Shown here: positions 16,736 to 26,231 of the stretch, in pieces
How the letters are laid out: each line of letters starts with the position of its first letter
How positions within the stretch are numbered: the stretch's first letter is position 1
NCBI GenBank assembly: GCA_963720695.1
Contig: CAVRGG010000001.1
Location: 1,178,001 to 1,242,000, forward strand
Reading direction: 5' to 3'
Source: UBA668 sp963720695
GTDB lineage: Bacteria; Actinomycetota; Acidimicrobiia; Acidimicrobiales; Ilumatobacteraceae
Length of the DNA stretch: 64,000 nt
The notes under the pieces: generated by a model
The model's input: the letters and a program-made list of their open reading frames with translations, nothing else
Told to the model about the DNA's origin: nothing
Database searches by the model: none
Position numbers and translations under genes: made by a program

Positions 16736-17323
16736 CTAACCCCTCCTGATTGCGTTGTGTTGCAGGAACAGCCGGTGCAGTCGTGCGTCGCCGGCGAGTT
16801 CGGGATGGAACGATGCCACCATCACGCTGCCCTGGCGCGCCAGGACGGGCACGCCCTCGTGGCTGGCGAGCACTTCGACGTCGTCACCGACGGACTCGAC
16901 CTTGGGGGCACGGATGAAGACGGCGTGGAACGGCTGCGGCTCGCCCTCGACATGGATGTCGGTCTCGAAGCTGTCGACCTGGCGGCCGTACCCGTTGCGG
17001 CGAACTGACAGATCGATGGCGCCGAAGCTGCGCTGATCGGCCCGGCCGTCGAGCACTTCGGTGGCGAGCAGGATCATGCCGGCGCAGGTGCCGAACACGG
17101 GCATCTGGTCCGCCAGTCGAGCCGCGATCGCATCGAACAGTCCGGACGATTCGAGCAGCATCGACATCGTCGTGCTCTCGCCGCCCGGCATGACGAGTGC
17201 GTCGACCCCGGCGAGATCCGCTGGGGTGCGGACCTGGCGCGTGGACGCGCCGATCTCAGTGAGCGCGGCCTCGTGCGCGGCGAACGCGCCCTGCAGGGCG
17301 AGGACCCCGACGGTGAGGTCCAC
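16736..17323 (-). CDS. pdxT: pyridoxal 5'-phosphate synthase glutaminase subunit PdxT
   Basis: The glutaminase half of PLP synthase supplies ammonia to PdxS. In 195 residues: LALQGAFAAHEAAL start, MPGGESTTM oxyanion loop, catalytic Cys in FGTCAGMILLA (about residue 79) and the His/Glu pair in ASFHPELAGD. Start is a GTG at 17323 preceded by GGAG seven bases away. It lies 30 bases downstream of pdxS, as expected for partner genes. Confidence 0.96.
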   Translation of the reverse strand: MDLTVGVLALQGAFAAHEAALTEIGASTRQVRTPADLAGVDALVMPGGESTTMSMLLESSGLFDAIAARLADQMPVFGTCAGMILLATEVLDGRADQRSFGAIDLSVRRNGYGRQVDSFETDIHVEGEPQPFHAVFIRAPKVESVGDDVEVLASHEGVPVLARQGSVMVASFHPELAGDARLHRLFLQHNAIRRG

Positions 17324-17353
17324 CTGGGGGCTCCGGACTCACGTGAGCGGGCA

Positions 17354-18253
17354 TCACCAACCGCGCTCGGCGTAACGCTGGTTGATCTCGTCCATCGCGA
17401 TGCCGGTCATCGGGGCACCGAGGCCACGACTCACCTTGGCGAGGATGTGCGCATCGCGGAAGTGGGTGGTGGCCTCGACGATCGCCTTGGCACGCGGGGC
17501 CGGATCGTCGCTCTTGAAGATGCCCGACCCGACGAACACGGCCTCGGCGCCGAGCTGCATGGCGAGCGCTGCGTCGGCCGGGGTGGCGATGCCGCCGGCG
17601 CAGAACAGCGGCACCTGGAGCCGACCGGTCTCGGCGATCTCCTGCACGAGCGGGAGCGGAGCCTGGAGCTGCTTGGCCCACTGGAACAGCTCGGCCGAAT
17701 CGGCCTGGGTGATCTTGCGGATGTCGCCGAGGATGTTGCGCAGGTGACGGACGGCTTCGACGATGTTGCCGGTGCCGGCCTCGCCCTTGGAGCGGATCAT
17801 GCACGCACCCTCGCTGATGCGCCGCAGCGCCTCGCCGAGGTTGGTCGCGCCGCACACGAAGGGCACGGTGAACGCGAACTTGTCGATGTGGTGGGTCTCG
17901 TCGGCCGGGGTGAGCACTTCGCTCTCGTCGACGTAGTCGACGCCGAGCGCCTCGAGGATCTGCGCCTCGACGAAGTGGCCGATGCGGGCCTTGGCCATCA
18001 CCGGGATGGTGACGGTGGCCTTGATGCCCTCGATCATCTCCGGATCGCTCATGCGGGCGACACCGCCGTCGCGACGGATGTCGGCCGGCACTCGCTCGAG
18101 TGCCATGACGGCGCATGCGCCGGCATCCTCGGCGATCTTGGCCTGCTCGGGGGTGACGACGTCCATGATGACGCCACCCTTCAACATCTCGGCGAGACCC
18201 CGCTTCACCTGGACGGTGCCGGTGGCGCGCGCTGCTGACGGCTGCTCACTCAT
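17354..18253 (-). CDS. pdxS: pyridoxal 5'-phosphate synthase lyase subunit PdxS
   Basis: The synthase half builds PLP from ribose 5-phosphate, glyceraldehyde 3-phosphate and ammonia. The 299-residue (beta/alpha)8 protein is highly conserved: KRGLAEMLKGGVIMDVV (first lysine region and catalytic Asp), PVMAKARIGHFVEAQ (lysine of the substrate adduct), IRSKGEAGTG (second key lysine) and GGIATPADAALAMQLGAEA. The ATG at 18253 is the obvious start. With pdxT and yebC it forms a minus-strand operon. Confidence 0.98.
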   Translation of the reverse strand: MSEQPSAARATGTVQVKRGLAEMLKGGVIMDVVTPEQAKIAEDAGACAVMALERVPADIRRDGGVARMSDPEMIEGIKATVTIPVMAKARIGHFVEAQILEALGVDYVDESEVLTPADETHHIDKFAFTVPFVCGATNLGEALRRISEGACMIRSKGEAGTGNIVEAVRHLRNILGDIRKITQADSAELFQWAKQLQAPLPLVQEIAETGRLQVPLFCAGGIATPADAALAMQLGAEAVFVGSGIFKSDDPAPRAKAIVEATTHFRDAHILAKVSRGLGAPMTGIAMDEINQRYAERGW

Positions 18254-18322
18254 GCCTGCCAGCGTATCGCTGGCGACGGCGCGGTGCCTCAGGCAAATCA
18301 GGTGGCGATGCCACCTGGCGTC

Positions 18323-19418
18323 TCAGCCCTGGGCGGTGAAGGTGTTGGCGCGGGCCAATTCGATCCACGTCCGACCGGGGGTGAGGGCGATCGTGGACCC
18401 CGACGAATCGGTGAGCACGACGGGCGAGAAGCGATCGGCGCGGGTCCAGGTGCCGTGGACGACGGCGCCGCCGGTGAACACCATCACGTCACCCGAGCCG
18501 ATGGTCTGCGCTTCCGGACTGTCGGGCATCGGCCGCGCTCGGACGGTAGACGACGCTCATCACCACCACGTTGGCGGTGGTGACCTGGCCGGACAACGCG
18601 TCGCCGTGCGCCACTCCGGAGCTCGTGCGGGCGTAGAGCCCAGTCGTCGCGTCGTACGTCCAGCCGACAGCCAACCCGTCCATGTCGCCGCGCACCCCGG
18701 TGGACGGATCGCCCCCGGGCTGCTCGTCGGCGGTGCGGTACTCGAACTGCTGCGGCGGCGGCGCGGCGTCGGACGGAGCGAGAGCCCACAACTTCGAGGT
18801 CTGCGCATAGAGGTTGTGCGGCGACTTCCGGTCGCCACTGCGGAAGAACCCACCGCCTGCGTAGGCGGTGCTCTTCTGCGCGCTGAGGCTGACGAGGTCG
18901 CTCTTCTCGATGGCCTTGGTGACGTTCTTGTTGCCGCCGCTCCACGTGAACAACGGATGGTGGAAGGACCCGAGCAGGTCGATGTCCTGGGTGCGGCCGG
19001 ACCGGATCGGCCCGACCGGATCTGCACCCTGGCTCTGGAACACGGCCGCGAATCGAGTCTGGACCTCGACGATCTCCTCGAAGACGATGTCGGCCTCGTT
19101 GAGCCCGCTCTGCGGGCGGGCCGCCGAGTTGTTGTCGATCTTGACCACGAGTGCCGGCCGCTGCGCGGCGACCGGATCGGTCACCGGCAGGCCCGTCAGC
19201 GGGTAGACCGGACCGGCGGCGACCGTGGTGGTGGTCGAGTCCGCGGTGGTGTCCGGTGCGGTCTCGGGGGGAGCCGACGTGGTCGAGGGCGCCGCCGTGT
19301 CGCCCGCGGCCGTGGAGGTCGATGCGGTGGAACCGCTGCTGCTGCAGCCGATCACCGCGGCCGCCAGCGCGGCGAGCGAGACGATGCGCAAGAGCACGAC
19401 GCCGGGGTTCCGGGTCAC
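18323..19418 (-). pseudogene. DUF3048 lipoprotein, one frameshift near the C-terminus
   Basis: A cell-surface lipoprotein of the DUF3048 family. The GTG at 19418 gives a hydrophobic segment and lipobox VIGC, a long Ser/Thr-rich linker, then the family core (YPLTGLPVTDP, ALVVKIDNNSAARPQSGLN, PVGPIRSGRTQDIDLL). Near 18522 the frame breaks; the last about 65 residues (GSGDVMVFTGGAVVHGTWTR, TPGRTWIELA), which are the conserved DUF3048 C-terminus, continue in the next frame. Removing one base restores a product of about 364 residues. The start overlaps the htpX stop (GTGA). Role in the family is unknown. Confidence 0.75.
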
Positions 19419-20321
19419 AGCTCCCTCAACAGCGCGATCCGCTCCTCGAGCGGGGGGTGGGTGTCGAACATCTTGTTCCACGCGCCCATCTTCCCCTTGT
19501 CGCCGACACCGGACATGGGCTGCTCGATCCACATGTGGGCGGTGGCAGCGCTCGCCGAGTGGGTGACCGTGACGTCGTCGCGGAGCTTCTCCAGTGCGGA
19601 GATGAGCCCCGGCGGGTACCGCGTCATCTGGCACGCCGAGACGTCGGCGAGCGTCTCGCGCTTGCGGCTCACCGCGGCCTGCATCGCCTTGGCGACGAAC
19701 GGAGCGAAGATCAAGCAGCACGAAGCCGACGATCGCCAACGGGTTCTCGCCACCGTTGCGGTCACCGCTGCGGTTCACGCGGCCGCCGTTCCACCACATC
19801 GCCCTGATCGCGAAGTTGGTGAGCAGCGCGACCGCGCCGACCAGGGTGACGGCGAGCGTGCTGACCAGGATGTCGTAGTTGCGGATGTGCGACAGCTCGT
19901 GGGCGACGACGCCTTCGAGCTCCACCCGGTTCATCTTCTCCAGCAGACCGGTGGTCACCGCGATCGCAGCGTGCTTGGGGTTGCGCCCCGTGGCGAACGC
20001 GTTGGGCGCCGGGTCGTCGACGATGTACACGCGCGGCTTGGGCAGACCGCTGGCGATGCACAGTCCCTCCACGAGGTTGTGCAGGCGCTGGTACTGCTCG
20101 GGATCGGCGGGCTTGGCGCGGCTGACGGCGAGGGCCACCGCGTCGGACTTCCAGTACGACACGAACGCCATCACGCCCGAGATCAGCAGGGCGATGATGG
20201 TGCCCTGCAGGCCGTAGCCGAGGAGCACGCCCACGGCGGCACCGACCAGGCTGAGGATGAGGACGAAGCCGACGATGAGCGCGACGCTGCGGCGTTTGTT
20301 GCTGCGGATCAGTTCGAACAT
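19415..20321 (-). pseudogene. htpX: HtpX-family membrane zinc protease, one frameshift
   Basis: An M48 protease of the cytoplasmic membrane that degrades misfolded membrane proteins in E. coli. From MFELIRSNKRRSVALIVG there are two N-terminal helices, the zinc motif VVAHELSHIRNYD (about residue 137, HExxH), and two further helices. Near 19714 one extra base moves the frame; the next frame carries VSRKRETLADVSACQMT (third zinc ligand Glu) and the family ending TMPPLEERI-like THPPLEERIALL. Without that base the protein would be about 301 residues, a normal length. Located 7 bases after lemA. Confidence 0.8.
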
Positions 20322-20328
20322 GGGACGT

Positions 20329-20880
20329 TCAGAACTGCACCTTCGGGACTTCGCGAGCGGCCGGGTCGGCCTCGAAGTACTCGCGCTTCTCGAACTTGAG
20401 CATGCCGGCGATCAACACGGCCGGGAAGGCCTGGATCTTGTTGTTGAAGCTCAGGACGCTGTCGTTGTAGAACTGCCGGGCGTAGGCGACGCGACCTTCG
20501 GTCGCGCTCAGCTCTTCCTGCAGGGCGAGGAAGTTCTGGTTGGCCTTGAGGTCCGGATAGGCCTCGCCGAGGGCGAACAGTTGGCGCAGCGCGCCCGTGA
20601 TCTGGTTGTCGGCGGCGGCCTGGCCCGACGGCGTCGCCGGTGCGGCGATCGCCGCGTTGCGGGCGTTGATGACGGCTTCGAGCGTGCTCTTCTCGTGCGC
20701 CGCGTAGGCCTTCACGGTCTCGACGAGATTGGGGATGAGATCGATGCGGCGCTTGAGCTGCACGTCGATCTGCGACCAGGCGTTGTCGACCTGGTTCCGG
20801 CTCCGGACGAGGCCGTTGTACTTGGCGACGAGGTAGAGCGCGAGCAGCACCACCACCGCCAGAACGATGATCCACACCAT
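20329..20880 (-). CDS. lemA: LemA-family protein
   Basis: A 183-residue protein with one N-terminal membrane helix (residues 2-20) and a long helical, largely extracytoplasmic domain. The family signature YNGLVRSRNQVDNAWSQIDVQLKRR and DLIPNLVETVKAYAAHE is clear. LemA genes often sit beside htpX, as here, but the molecular role is not settled. It is the first gene of lemA-htpX-DUF3048. Confidence 0.93.
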   Translation of the reverse strand: MVWIIVLAVVVLLALYLVAKYNGLVRSRNQVDNAWSQIDVQLKRRIDLIPNLVETVKAYAAHEKSTLEAVINARNAAIAAPATPSGQAAADNQITGALRQLFALGEAYPDLKANQNFLALQEELSATEGRVAYARQFYNDSVLSFNNKIQAFPAVLIAGMLKFEKREYFEADPAAREVPKVQF

Positions 20881-20922
20881 GAGGGACTCCGAATGGGTCG
20901 GGGCGCCGCGAACGGCGCCTGA

Positions 20923-22089
20923 TCACCCCATCATACGGGCGCGTCGCCGCTGCCGGGGGGACAGGGGCCACGGCGACATCGGTCGCGGCTCGGTGTCCGG
21001 GTGCGCCGCGGCGCGATAGATCTCGGCATATCGGTGGGCGAGCGTGACCATCGAGAAGTCGTCGGCGCGGCGGTTGCCTGCCGCCGTGAGCTGGGACGAC
21101 AGCACTTGATCGGTCAGCGCCTTGGAGAGCGCAGCGGCGAGTTCACCCGCATCGCCCGGGGGCACGAGCAGTGCGTCCACATCGGCGGTCGCGACGTTGC
21201 GGTACCCGTCGAGTGCACTGGCGACGATGCACGTTCCGGCGGCCATCGCCTCGATCAGGACGACCCCGAACGACTCACCGTGGAGGGACGGTGCGCAGAA
21301 CACGTCCGCGCCCCGCAGGCGCGAGATCTTCTCCTCGTCGCTGAGCCGGCCGAGCCACAGGATCCGGTCGTCGGCAGCGGTGGCGGCCTGCAGTCGGGCC
21401 GTGTCGGGGCCATTGCTGCCGATCCACAGCCGCACCTCGGGCCCGAGGTCGCGCATCGCCGCCAGCAGCACGTCGAGGCCCTTGCGTTCTTCGTGGCGGC
21501 CGCAGAAGAAGATGGTCGGCCCGTCGGTCGGCCAGGGTGGCGCGGCGCGATACGTCTCGAGCTCGACACCGTTGAACAGCACCTCGTACTCGCCGCCGAT
21601 GCCTTCCTCCACGAGTGCCTGCGCGTCCTTCGAGACGGCGACCCGGTGGGCGAGGTTCTTGGCGGCCGCCTTGATCGGGGCGGCGAGGTACTTGTAGCTG
21701 GCGCTCTCGCCCGCGGCGTGGAAGGTGCCCACGACGGGCGAGGGATGCAGCAGCATGGCCGTCATCGTCGGCCCCGGCGCGAACGGTTCGTGCAGGTGCA
21801 GCACGTCGAACTGTTCCTCGAACAGGACCCGCATCGTGCGCAACGCGGCCGCCGGATCCGGCGCCAGCGGTGCCATGGAGCCGTTCGCCGCGGTCGGCAG
21901 GCTGTTGCCCAACGGCGTCACGAACGTCGCAGGCGGAGGTCCGTCACAGGGACCCAGGACGCGCGCCTCGATCCCCATGCGTCTGAGCTCTCGTGCCAGC
22001 CCCATGACCTGGGCCTGAACCCCACCGGGCAGCGACAGGCTGTACGGGCTGACGATGCCCACTCGCAGCGTGCGTTGGTTGCCCGGCAT
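20923..22089 (-). CDS. pimA: PimA-like GT4 glycosyltransferase
   Basis: A GT-B fold, family GT4 glycosyltransferase of about 388 residues that most resembles phosphatidylinositol mannosyltransferase PimA, which adds the first mannose to PI at the cytoplasmic face. Visible: VGIVSPYSLSLPGGVQAQV at the N-terminus, HLHEPFAPGP, VGTFHAAGES, FCGRHEERKGLDVLL in the donor domain, and the E-X7-E motif ESFGVVLIEAMAAG. The tail is basic (RQRRRARMMG). ATG at 22089 preferred; GTG at 22098 adds three residues. The exact acceptor is inferred from family and the pgsA/patA genes nearby. Confidence 0.82.
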   Translation of the reverse strand: MPGNQRTLRVGIVSPYSLSLPGGVQAQVMGLARELRRMGIEARVLGPCDGPPPATFVTPLGNSLPTAANGSMAPLAPDPAAALRTMRVLFEEQFDVLHLHEPFAPGPTMTAMLLHPSPVVGTFHAAGESASYKYLAAPIKAAAKNLAHRVAVSKDAQALVEEGIGGEYEVLFNGVELETYRAAPPWPTDGPTIFFCGRHEERKGLDVLLAAMRDLGPEVRLWIGSNGPDTARLQAATAADDRILWLGRLSDEEKISRLRGADVFCAPSLHGESFGVVLIEAMAAGTCIVASALDGYRNVATADVDALLVPPGDAGELAAALSKALTDQVLSSQLTAAGNRRADDFSMVTLAHRYAEIYRAAAHPDTEPRPMSPWPLSPRQRRRARMMG

Positions 22090-22152
22090 CGGCGGCACGC
22101 TAGCTGACGACGACGCCGTCGACCGCAGGCGCCCACGTGTAACGTCGCCGCG

Positions 22153-23082
22153 ATGACCGCCCCCTCACTCGGCGAACCCACCGGGCTGCCGGCGCTCAGC
22201 GTCATCGGCGTCCCCGGCAAGCGGCGCACCATCCTCGATCTCGCCACCGAGGCCGACCGCCGCGGCTTCGCCGGCTTGGCCAGCCCCGGGGTCCACGGCA
22301 ACCTCGCCCTGTGCGGGTCGATCGCCCACGTGACCCACCGGATCCCGTTCTGGACCAGCATCCAACCGATCTACCACTCGCACCCGACCGAGGTCGCGAT
22401 CACCGCCGGTCACCTGTTCGAGGTCAGCGGCGGCCGGTTCCGGCTGGGCCTCGGGGTCAGCCATGAGCCCGCCATGCAACGTCTGGGCATCGACACCGGC
22501 CGGCCGCTCAGCGACATGCGCCAGTACGTCGAGGCCATCCGGGCTGCACAGCGAGCGGCCGGCGAGCTCCCGCCCCTCTACCTGGCGACGCTGCGCAACA
22601 AGATGCTCGACGTGGCCGTCGCGCAGGCCGACGGCGCGATCTGGGCGAACGCATCCTTGCGCCACATGCCGATCCAGGCGGCGCGGATCCCGGCGGATCG
22701 CCGCCAGACGTTCTTCATGGCGAACATGGTGCCCACCGTCATCGACCCCGACATCTCGGCCGCACGCGCGGTGCACCGCCGCACGCTCTCGGGCTACGTG
22801 GCGCTCCCCAACTACCGCAACTACTGGAAGCAGGCCGGCTACGAGGACGAGATGGTCGCGATCGAGCAAGCGCTGGAGGCGGGCGATCGCGACCGACTGC
22901 CGGAACTGATGACGGACGCATGGATCGACGACTGCACCATCAGTGGGTCGCCCGGCGCCGTCCGCGAACGCTTCGACGCGTGGTCGGCGGCAGGAGTGCT
23001 CCCGATCGCCGTGATGTCGTCGACCACCGGCGGCCAGGCCAAGGCCATCGGGGAGCTGTTCGCGCTCTACGGCGACGGATGA
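22153..23082 (+). CDS. LLM-class F420-dependent oxidoreductase
   Basis: A luciferase-like (beta/alpha)8 flavin or F420 enzyme, 309 residues. Family features: LDLATEADRRGFAGLASP, THRIPFWTSIQPIYHSHPTE, FRLGLGVSHEPAMQRLGID and a C-terminal GSPGAVRERFDAWSAAGV. Probably uses F420 rather than FMN, as is common in actinobacteria, but the sequence alone does not settle that. Substrate unknown. Transcribed divergently from pimA with 63 bases between starts. Confidence 0.85.
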   Translation: MTAPSLGEPTGLPALSVIGVPGKRRTILDLATEADRRGFAGLASPGVHGNLALCGSIAHVTHRIPFWTSIQPIYHSHPTEVAITAGHLFEVSGGRFRLGLGVSHEPAMQRLGIDTGRPLSDMRQYVEAIRAAQRAAGELPPLYLATLRNKMLDVAVAQADGAIWANASLRHMPIQAARIPADRRQTFFMANMVPTVIDPDISAARAVHRRTLSGYVALPNYRNYWKQAGYEDEMVAIEQALEAGDRDRLPELMTDAWIDDCTISGSPGAVRERFDAWSAAGVLPIAVMSSTTGGQAKAIGELFALYGDG

Positions 23083-23142
23083 AAACCTGAGGGAACCGAA
23101 CGGAGACGTCGTGCGTCAGAGTGGCAGCCACTGCGGCCGACT

Positions 23143-25248
23143 ATGAGGAATCACTCGGCGAACTCGCCCGTCCCTCGCGCCTCGTTGCGCCACGCCGTCG
23201 CCGTGATCGCGGCCGCTGTCGCGCTGGTGTCGCTCGCCCCCCTCGGGTCGTTCGCAACCCATGTCGCCGCCGCCGAACCGACCTTCGAGGTGACCGCGGG
23301 CCTCCGCGGCTGGTTCGACCCCGGCGACCACGTGGTCGTCGCGGCCACCGTCACCAGCGACGATCTGCTCGACGGACGCATCGACGTCGTCGCCATGACC
23401 GGCGCACGAGTGACCCGCGAGGTGCAGGTCGCCGGCGGCACGTCGAAGACCTTCCTGATGGTGGTCCCGACGAGTGCCGACGGCTCCGCGCTGGACGTGC
23501 GCCTCTACCGCAATGGCGAGTTGGCGGTGCGGCGCTCGGTGCCGCTGAAGCCTGCCGAGGAGGTCGAGCTCGTCGGCGTGCTCCCCGCCCTCGTGACACG
23601 AGTCGGCGAACTGCCCGAGCAGACCAACCTCGCGACGGACACCGGGAAGGCGCAACTCACCGAGCTGTCGCTGGAGCAGATGGCGCTGGGCACCGCCGCG
23701 CTCGACGTCTTCGACACCATCGCCGCCACCAGCGCCGACCTCGGGTCGCTGCAACCGGCGCCGCGGGCGGCCCTGCTGGGCTGGCTCAACCGAGGAGGTC
23801 GACTGTTGCTCGACGACGCGGGCGACCTGTCGGCGCTCCCCGCAGAGTGGCAACCCGGGCCCACGGGCTATTCGTTGGCCGGCCGCGGCGAGGTCCACCT
23901 GCTGAACGGCGCGGCGACGGCCGGCCAGTGGGCGAGCATCATCCAGCCCTCTGCCGCGTCCAACACCGAGAACAATCAGCCCTTCGGGAGCGAGCAGCTC
24001 GGGACGGTGCAGCAGGACCTCGCTCGTCGGGCGGGGGTCAAGGTGCCGTCGATGATCCCGCTGCTCGTGCCCCTCGTCGTCTACTGGTTCGTGGTGTCCG
24101 TGGTGTTGTTCGTCGTCCTGAAGGCATCGCGCCGGCTCACGCTGGCGTGGATCGCCATTCCACTGCTCGCGGCGATCACCGCCGGTGGGGTCCTCGTGTT
24201 CGGCGATCAGTGGCGATCGGCCGGCAAGCCGGCGGCCTCGCTCTACGTGGACGGATATCCGGGGGGCGGCGACGGACTGCTCAGCGTGCTCACCTTCAGC
24301 CGCAACGGCGGGACCTCCAGCGTCTCGCTGCCGGCCGCCTGGCAGGGCGAGAGCGACATCAGCATGTTCTTCGGATTCGGCGAGTTCTCCGCCACCGTGC
24401 CACCGCAGGTGATTCCCACGAACGACGCCACGCAAGTCAGGGTGAGGCTGGAGGCGGGCCAGGTCGCGACGGCCACGCTCGCCGGCCCCACGGGCGATTC
24501 GGGGCTGCGCGCCGTCGCCCATGTCGAGGGCGCCAATGTCGTCGGGACCGTCACCAACGCGGGCCCGATCCCGCTGACCCAGGTGGCCGCGTTCTCCGCC
24601 GGCGGGGCGCAGCTGATCGGGTCACTGGCACCCGGTGAGAGCGCTCCGTTCAGCATCCGCGCCGACTCGCTGCCCCCTGGATTCAGCTTGGCGGATCGCG
24701 TGTGGAAGTCCGCGGATCGCCCGGGTCACGATCCCGCGGACCTCGCCGAGTACGGCATCTGGACCAATGCGAGCAACAGCCGGGTGATGTATCCCACCGG
24801 CCTGGTCCGGGTCGCAGGGTGGACCGACGAACGGCCGAGCGAGGCCACGATGTCCGGCGGTCTCACGTCCGTCGCGGTCGTCTCCGAGCTCGCCCGCATC
24901 GAGCCGGGGCCCGGTCCGCTGCCGGCAGCGAGCGTCCGGACGTCGTCGGTTCGCTCGCCCTTCACCCAGTTCGGCAACGGCACCTCCGACACGGTCTACC
25001 GCTACGTGCTCCCTCCCGAGACGCAACTCGGCCAACGCCTCGTGGCGTCCGTGCCGATCGGCCTCGACGCCATCGAGATGTGGAACGGCACGGCCTGGGT
25101 GCCGACCACCGCGGCGAAACGACTGATCACCGTGCCACCCACCTGCATCCAGCAGGGTGTGGTGATGCTGCGGATCGTCAACGACGGACAGTTCTTCGGC
25201 GACGCGATCCCCGTCGTCCGCGGCGCGACCCCGAAGGACACCGCATGA
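23143..25248 (+). CDS. large exported/membrane protein heading the MoxR-vWA operon
   Basis: Not confidently assigned. The 701 residues begin with a signal-like helix (about 17-40), then a beta-rich region, a Rossmann/glutamine-amidotransferase-like patch (RAALLGWLNRGGRLLLDDAG), two membrane helices (about 304-352, MIPLLVPLVVYWFVVSVVLF and onwards) and a long extracytoplasmic half with Gly/Ser-rich strands. This layout resembles the large non-ABC membrane subunits accompanying Gld-type or DUF4350-type ABC operons. It overlaps the ABC ATPase gene by four bases (ATGA). First gene of a seven-gene unit. Confidence 0.65.
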   Translation: MRNHSANSPVPRASLRHAVAVIAAAVALVSLAPLGSFATHVAAAEPTFEVTAGLRGWFDPGDHVVVAATVTSDDLLDGRIDVVAMTGARVTREVQVAGGTSKTFLMVVPTSADGSALDVRLYRNGELAVRRSVPLKPAEEVELVGVLPALVTRVGELPEQTNLATDTGKAQLTELSLEQMALGTAALDVFDTIAATSADLGSLQPAPRAALLGWLNRGGRLLLDDAGDLSALPAEWQPGPTGYSLAGRGEVHLLNGAATAGQWASIIQPSAASNTENNQPFGSEQLGTVQQDLARRAGVKVPSMIPLLVPLVVYWFVVSVVLFVVLKASRRLTLAWIAIPLLAAITAGGVLVFGDQWRSAGKPAASLYVDGYPGGGDGLLSVLTFSRNGGTSSVSLPAAWQGESDISMFFGFGEFSATVPPQVIPTNDATQVRVRLEAGQVATATLAGPTGDSGLRAVAHVEGANVVGTVTNAGPIPLTQVAAFSAGGAQLIGSLAPGESAPFSIRADSLPPGFSLADRVWKSADRPGHDPADLAEYGIWTNASNSRVMYPTGLVRVAGWTDERPSEATMSGGLTSVAVVSELARIEPGPGPLPAASVRTSSVRSPFTQFGNGTSDTVYRYVLPPETQLGQRLVASVPIGLDAIEMWNGTAWVPTTAAKRLITVPPTCIQQGVVMLRIVNDGQFFGDAIPVVRGATPKDTA

Positions 25249-26231
25249 GCAACGGAGAGAGCACGAGCAACGGCACGAGCGACATCGACATCATCGAGAT
25301 CGAGCACACCGATGGCTCGGACGCCGACGCCGCCTTCGCCGACACGCTGCTCCCCCGCGACGACGTCGCCGTCCACGCCCAGCAGCTCACCAAGCGGTAC
25401 GGCGGACTGGTCGCCGTGAACCAGCTCGACCTGGTCGTCCCGATGGGCTCCGTGTTCGGCCTCATCGGCCCCAACGGCGCCGGCAAGAGCACCACCTTCG
25501 CGATGATGGCGAGCCTGCTGCGACCCACGACGGGGCGGATCACCGTGATGGGCGCCGATCCGTCGAGGAAGCCGCGAACCGTTCGCCGTCGGATGGGCTA
25601 CATGCCCGACAACCTGGGGGTCTACGACAACCTGCGCGTCGACGAGTACCTCGAGTTCTTCGCCGCCTCGTACGGCATCCACCGCTCGGAGTGGACGACA
25701 CTCGTCGACGGTCTGCTCGAACTGGTGGACCTCGGCGTGAAGCGCACGGCGATGGTGAACTCGCTGTCGCGCGGGATGAAGCAGCGGCTGAGCCTGGCCC
25801 GCGCGCTGGTGCACGATCCCGAGTTGTTGATCCTCGACGAGCCGGCGAGCGGCCTCGATCCGAGAGCGCGGGTGGAGCTGCGCGAGCTGTTGCGGTCGCT
25901 CAACGCGATGGGCAAGACCATCGTCATCTCCTCGCACATCCTCGCCGAGCTGGAGGAGATGTGCACCGACATCGCGATCATGGAGGCGGGCAAGCTGCTC
26001 GCCTCCGGGCCGCCGCGTCAGATCCTCTCGCAGCTGGGTGGCGCCCGCACGATCCGGGTCCGGTTCGCCGATCACAGCACCGAGACCTTCACCGTGCACG
26101 ACGACGCCGGTCAGACCGCGCTGCTGCGCCGGCTGCTGGTCGACGAAGGGCGCGAGGTGGTCGAGTTCGTCGAGGAGTCCGGCGGGCTCGAGCAACTGTT
26201 CATGACGATCACCGAAGGGGTCGTCCAATGA
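25245..26231 (+). CDS. ABC transporter ATP-binding protein
   Basis: The ATPase of an ABC-2 type exporter, 328 residues. Walker A GPNGAGKST (residues 75-83), Q-loop region near GYMPDNLGVYDNL, signature LSRGMKQRLSLA (about 175), Walker B LLILDEPASGLDP and switch His in SSHILAELEEM. An acidic N-terminal extension of about 40 residues precedes the ABC domain, and a C-terminal regulatory part follows, as in NatA/CcmA-like subunits. Substrate unknown. Overlaps both neighbours by 4 bases, so it works with the next gene. Confidence 0.9.
   Translation: MSNGESTSNGTSDIDIIEIEHTDGSDADAAFADTLLPRDDVAVHAQQLTKRYGGLVAVNQLDLVVPMGSVFGLIGPNGAGKSTTFAMMASLLRPTTGRITVMGADPSRKPRTVRRRMGYMPDNLGVYDNLRVDEYLEFFAASYGIHRSEWTTLVDGLLELVDLGVKRTAMVNSLSRGMKQRLSLARALVHDPELLILDEPASGLDPRARVELRELLRSLNAMGKTIVISSHILAELEEMCTDIAIMEAGKLLASGPPRQILSQLGGARTIRVRFADHSTETFTVHDDAGQTALLRRLLVDEGREVVEFVEESGGLEQLFMTITEGVVQ

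Noticed and set aside
18489..20321. A single 610-residue reading frame joining HtpX and DUF3048
   Set aside because: The middle of this frame is Arg-rich nonsense, while a second frame carries the true HtpX C-terminus with its zinc-ligand Glu. The frame is an accident of one extra base near 19714 and then meets the DUF3048 frame.
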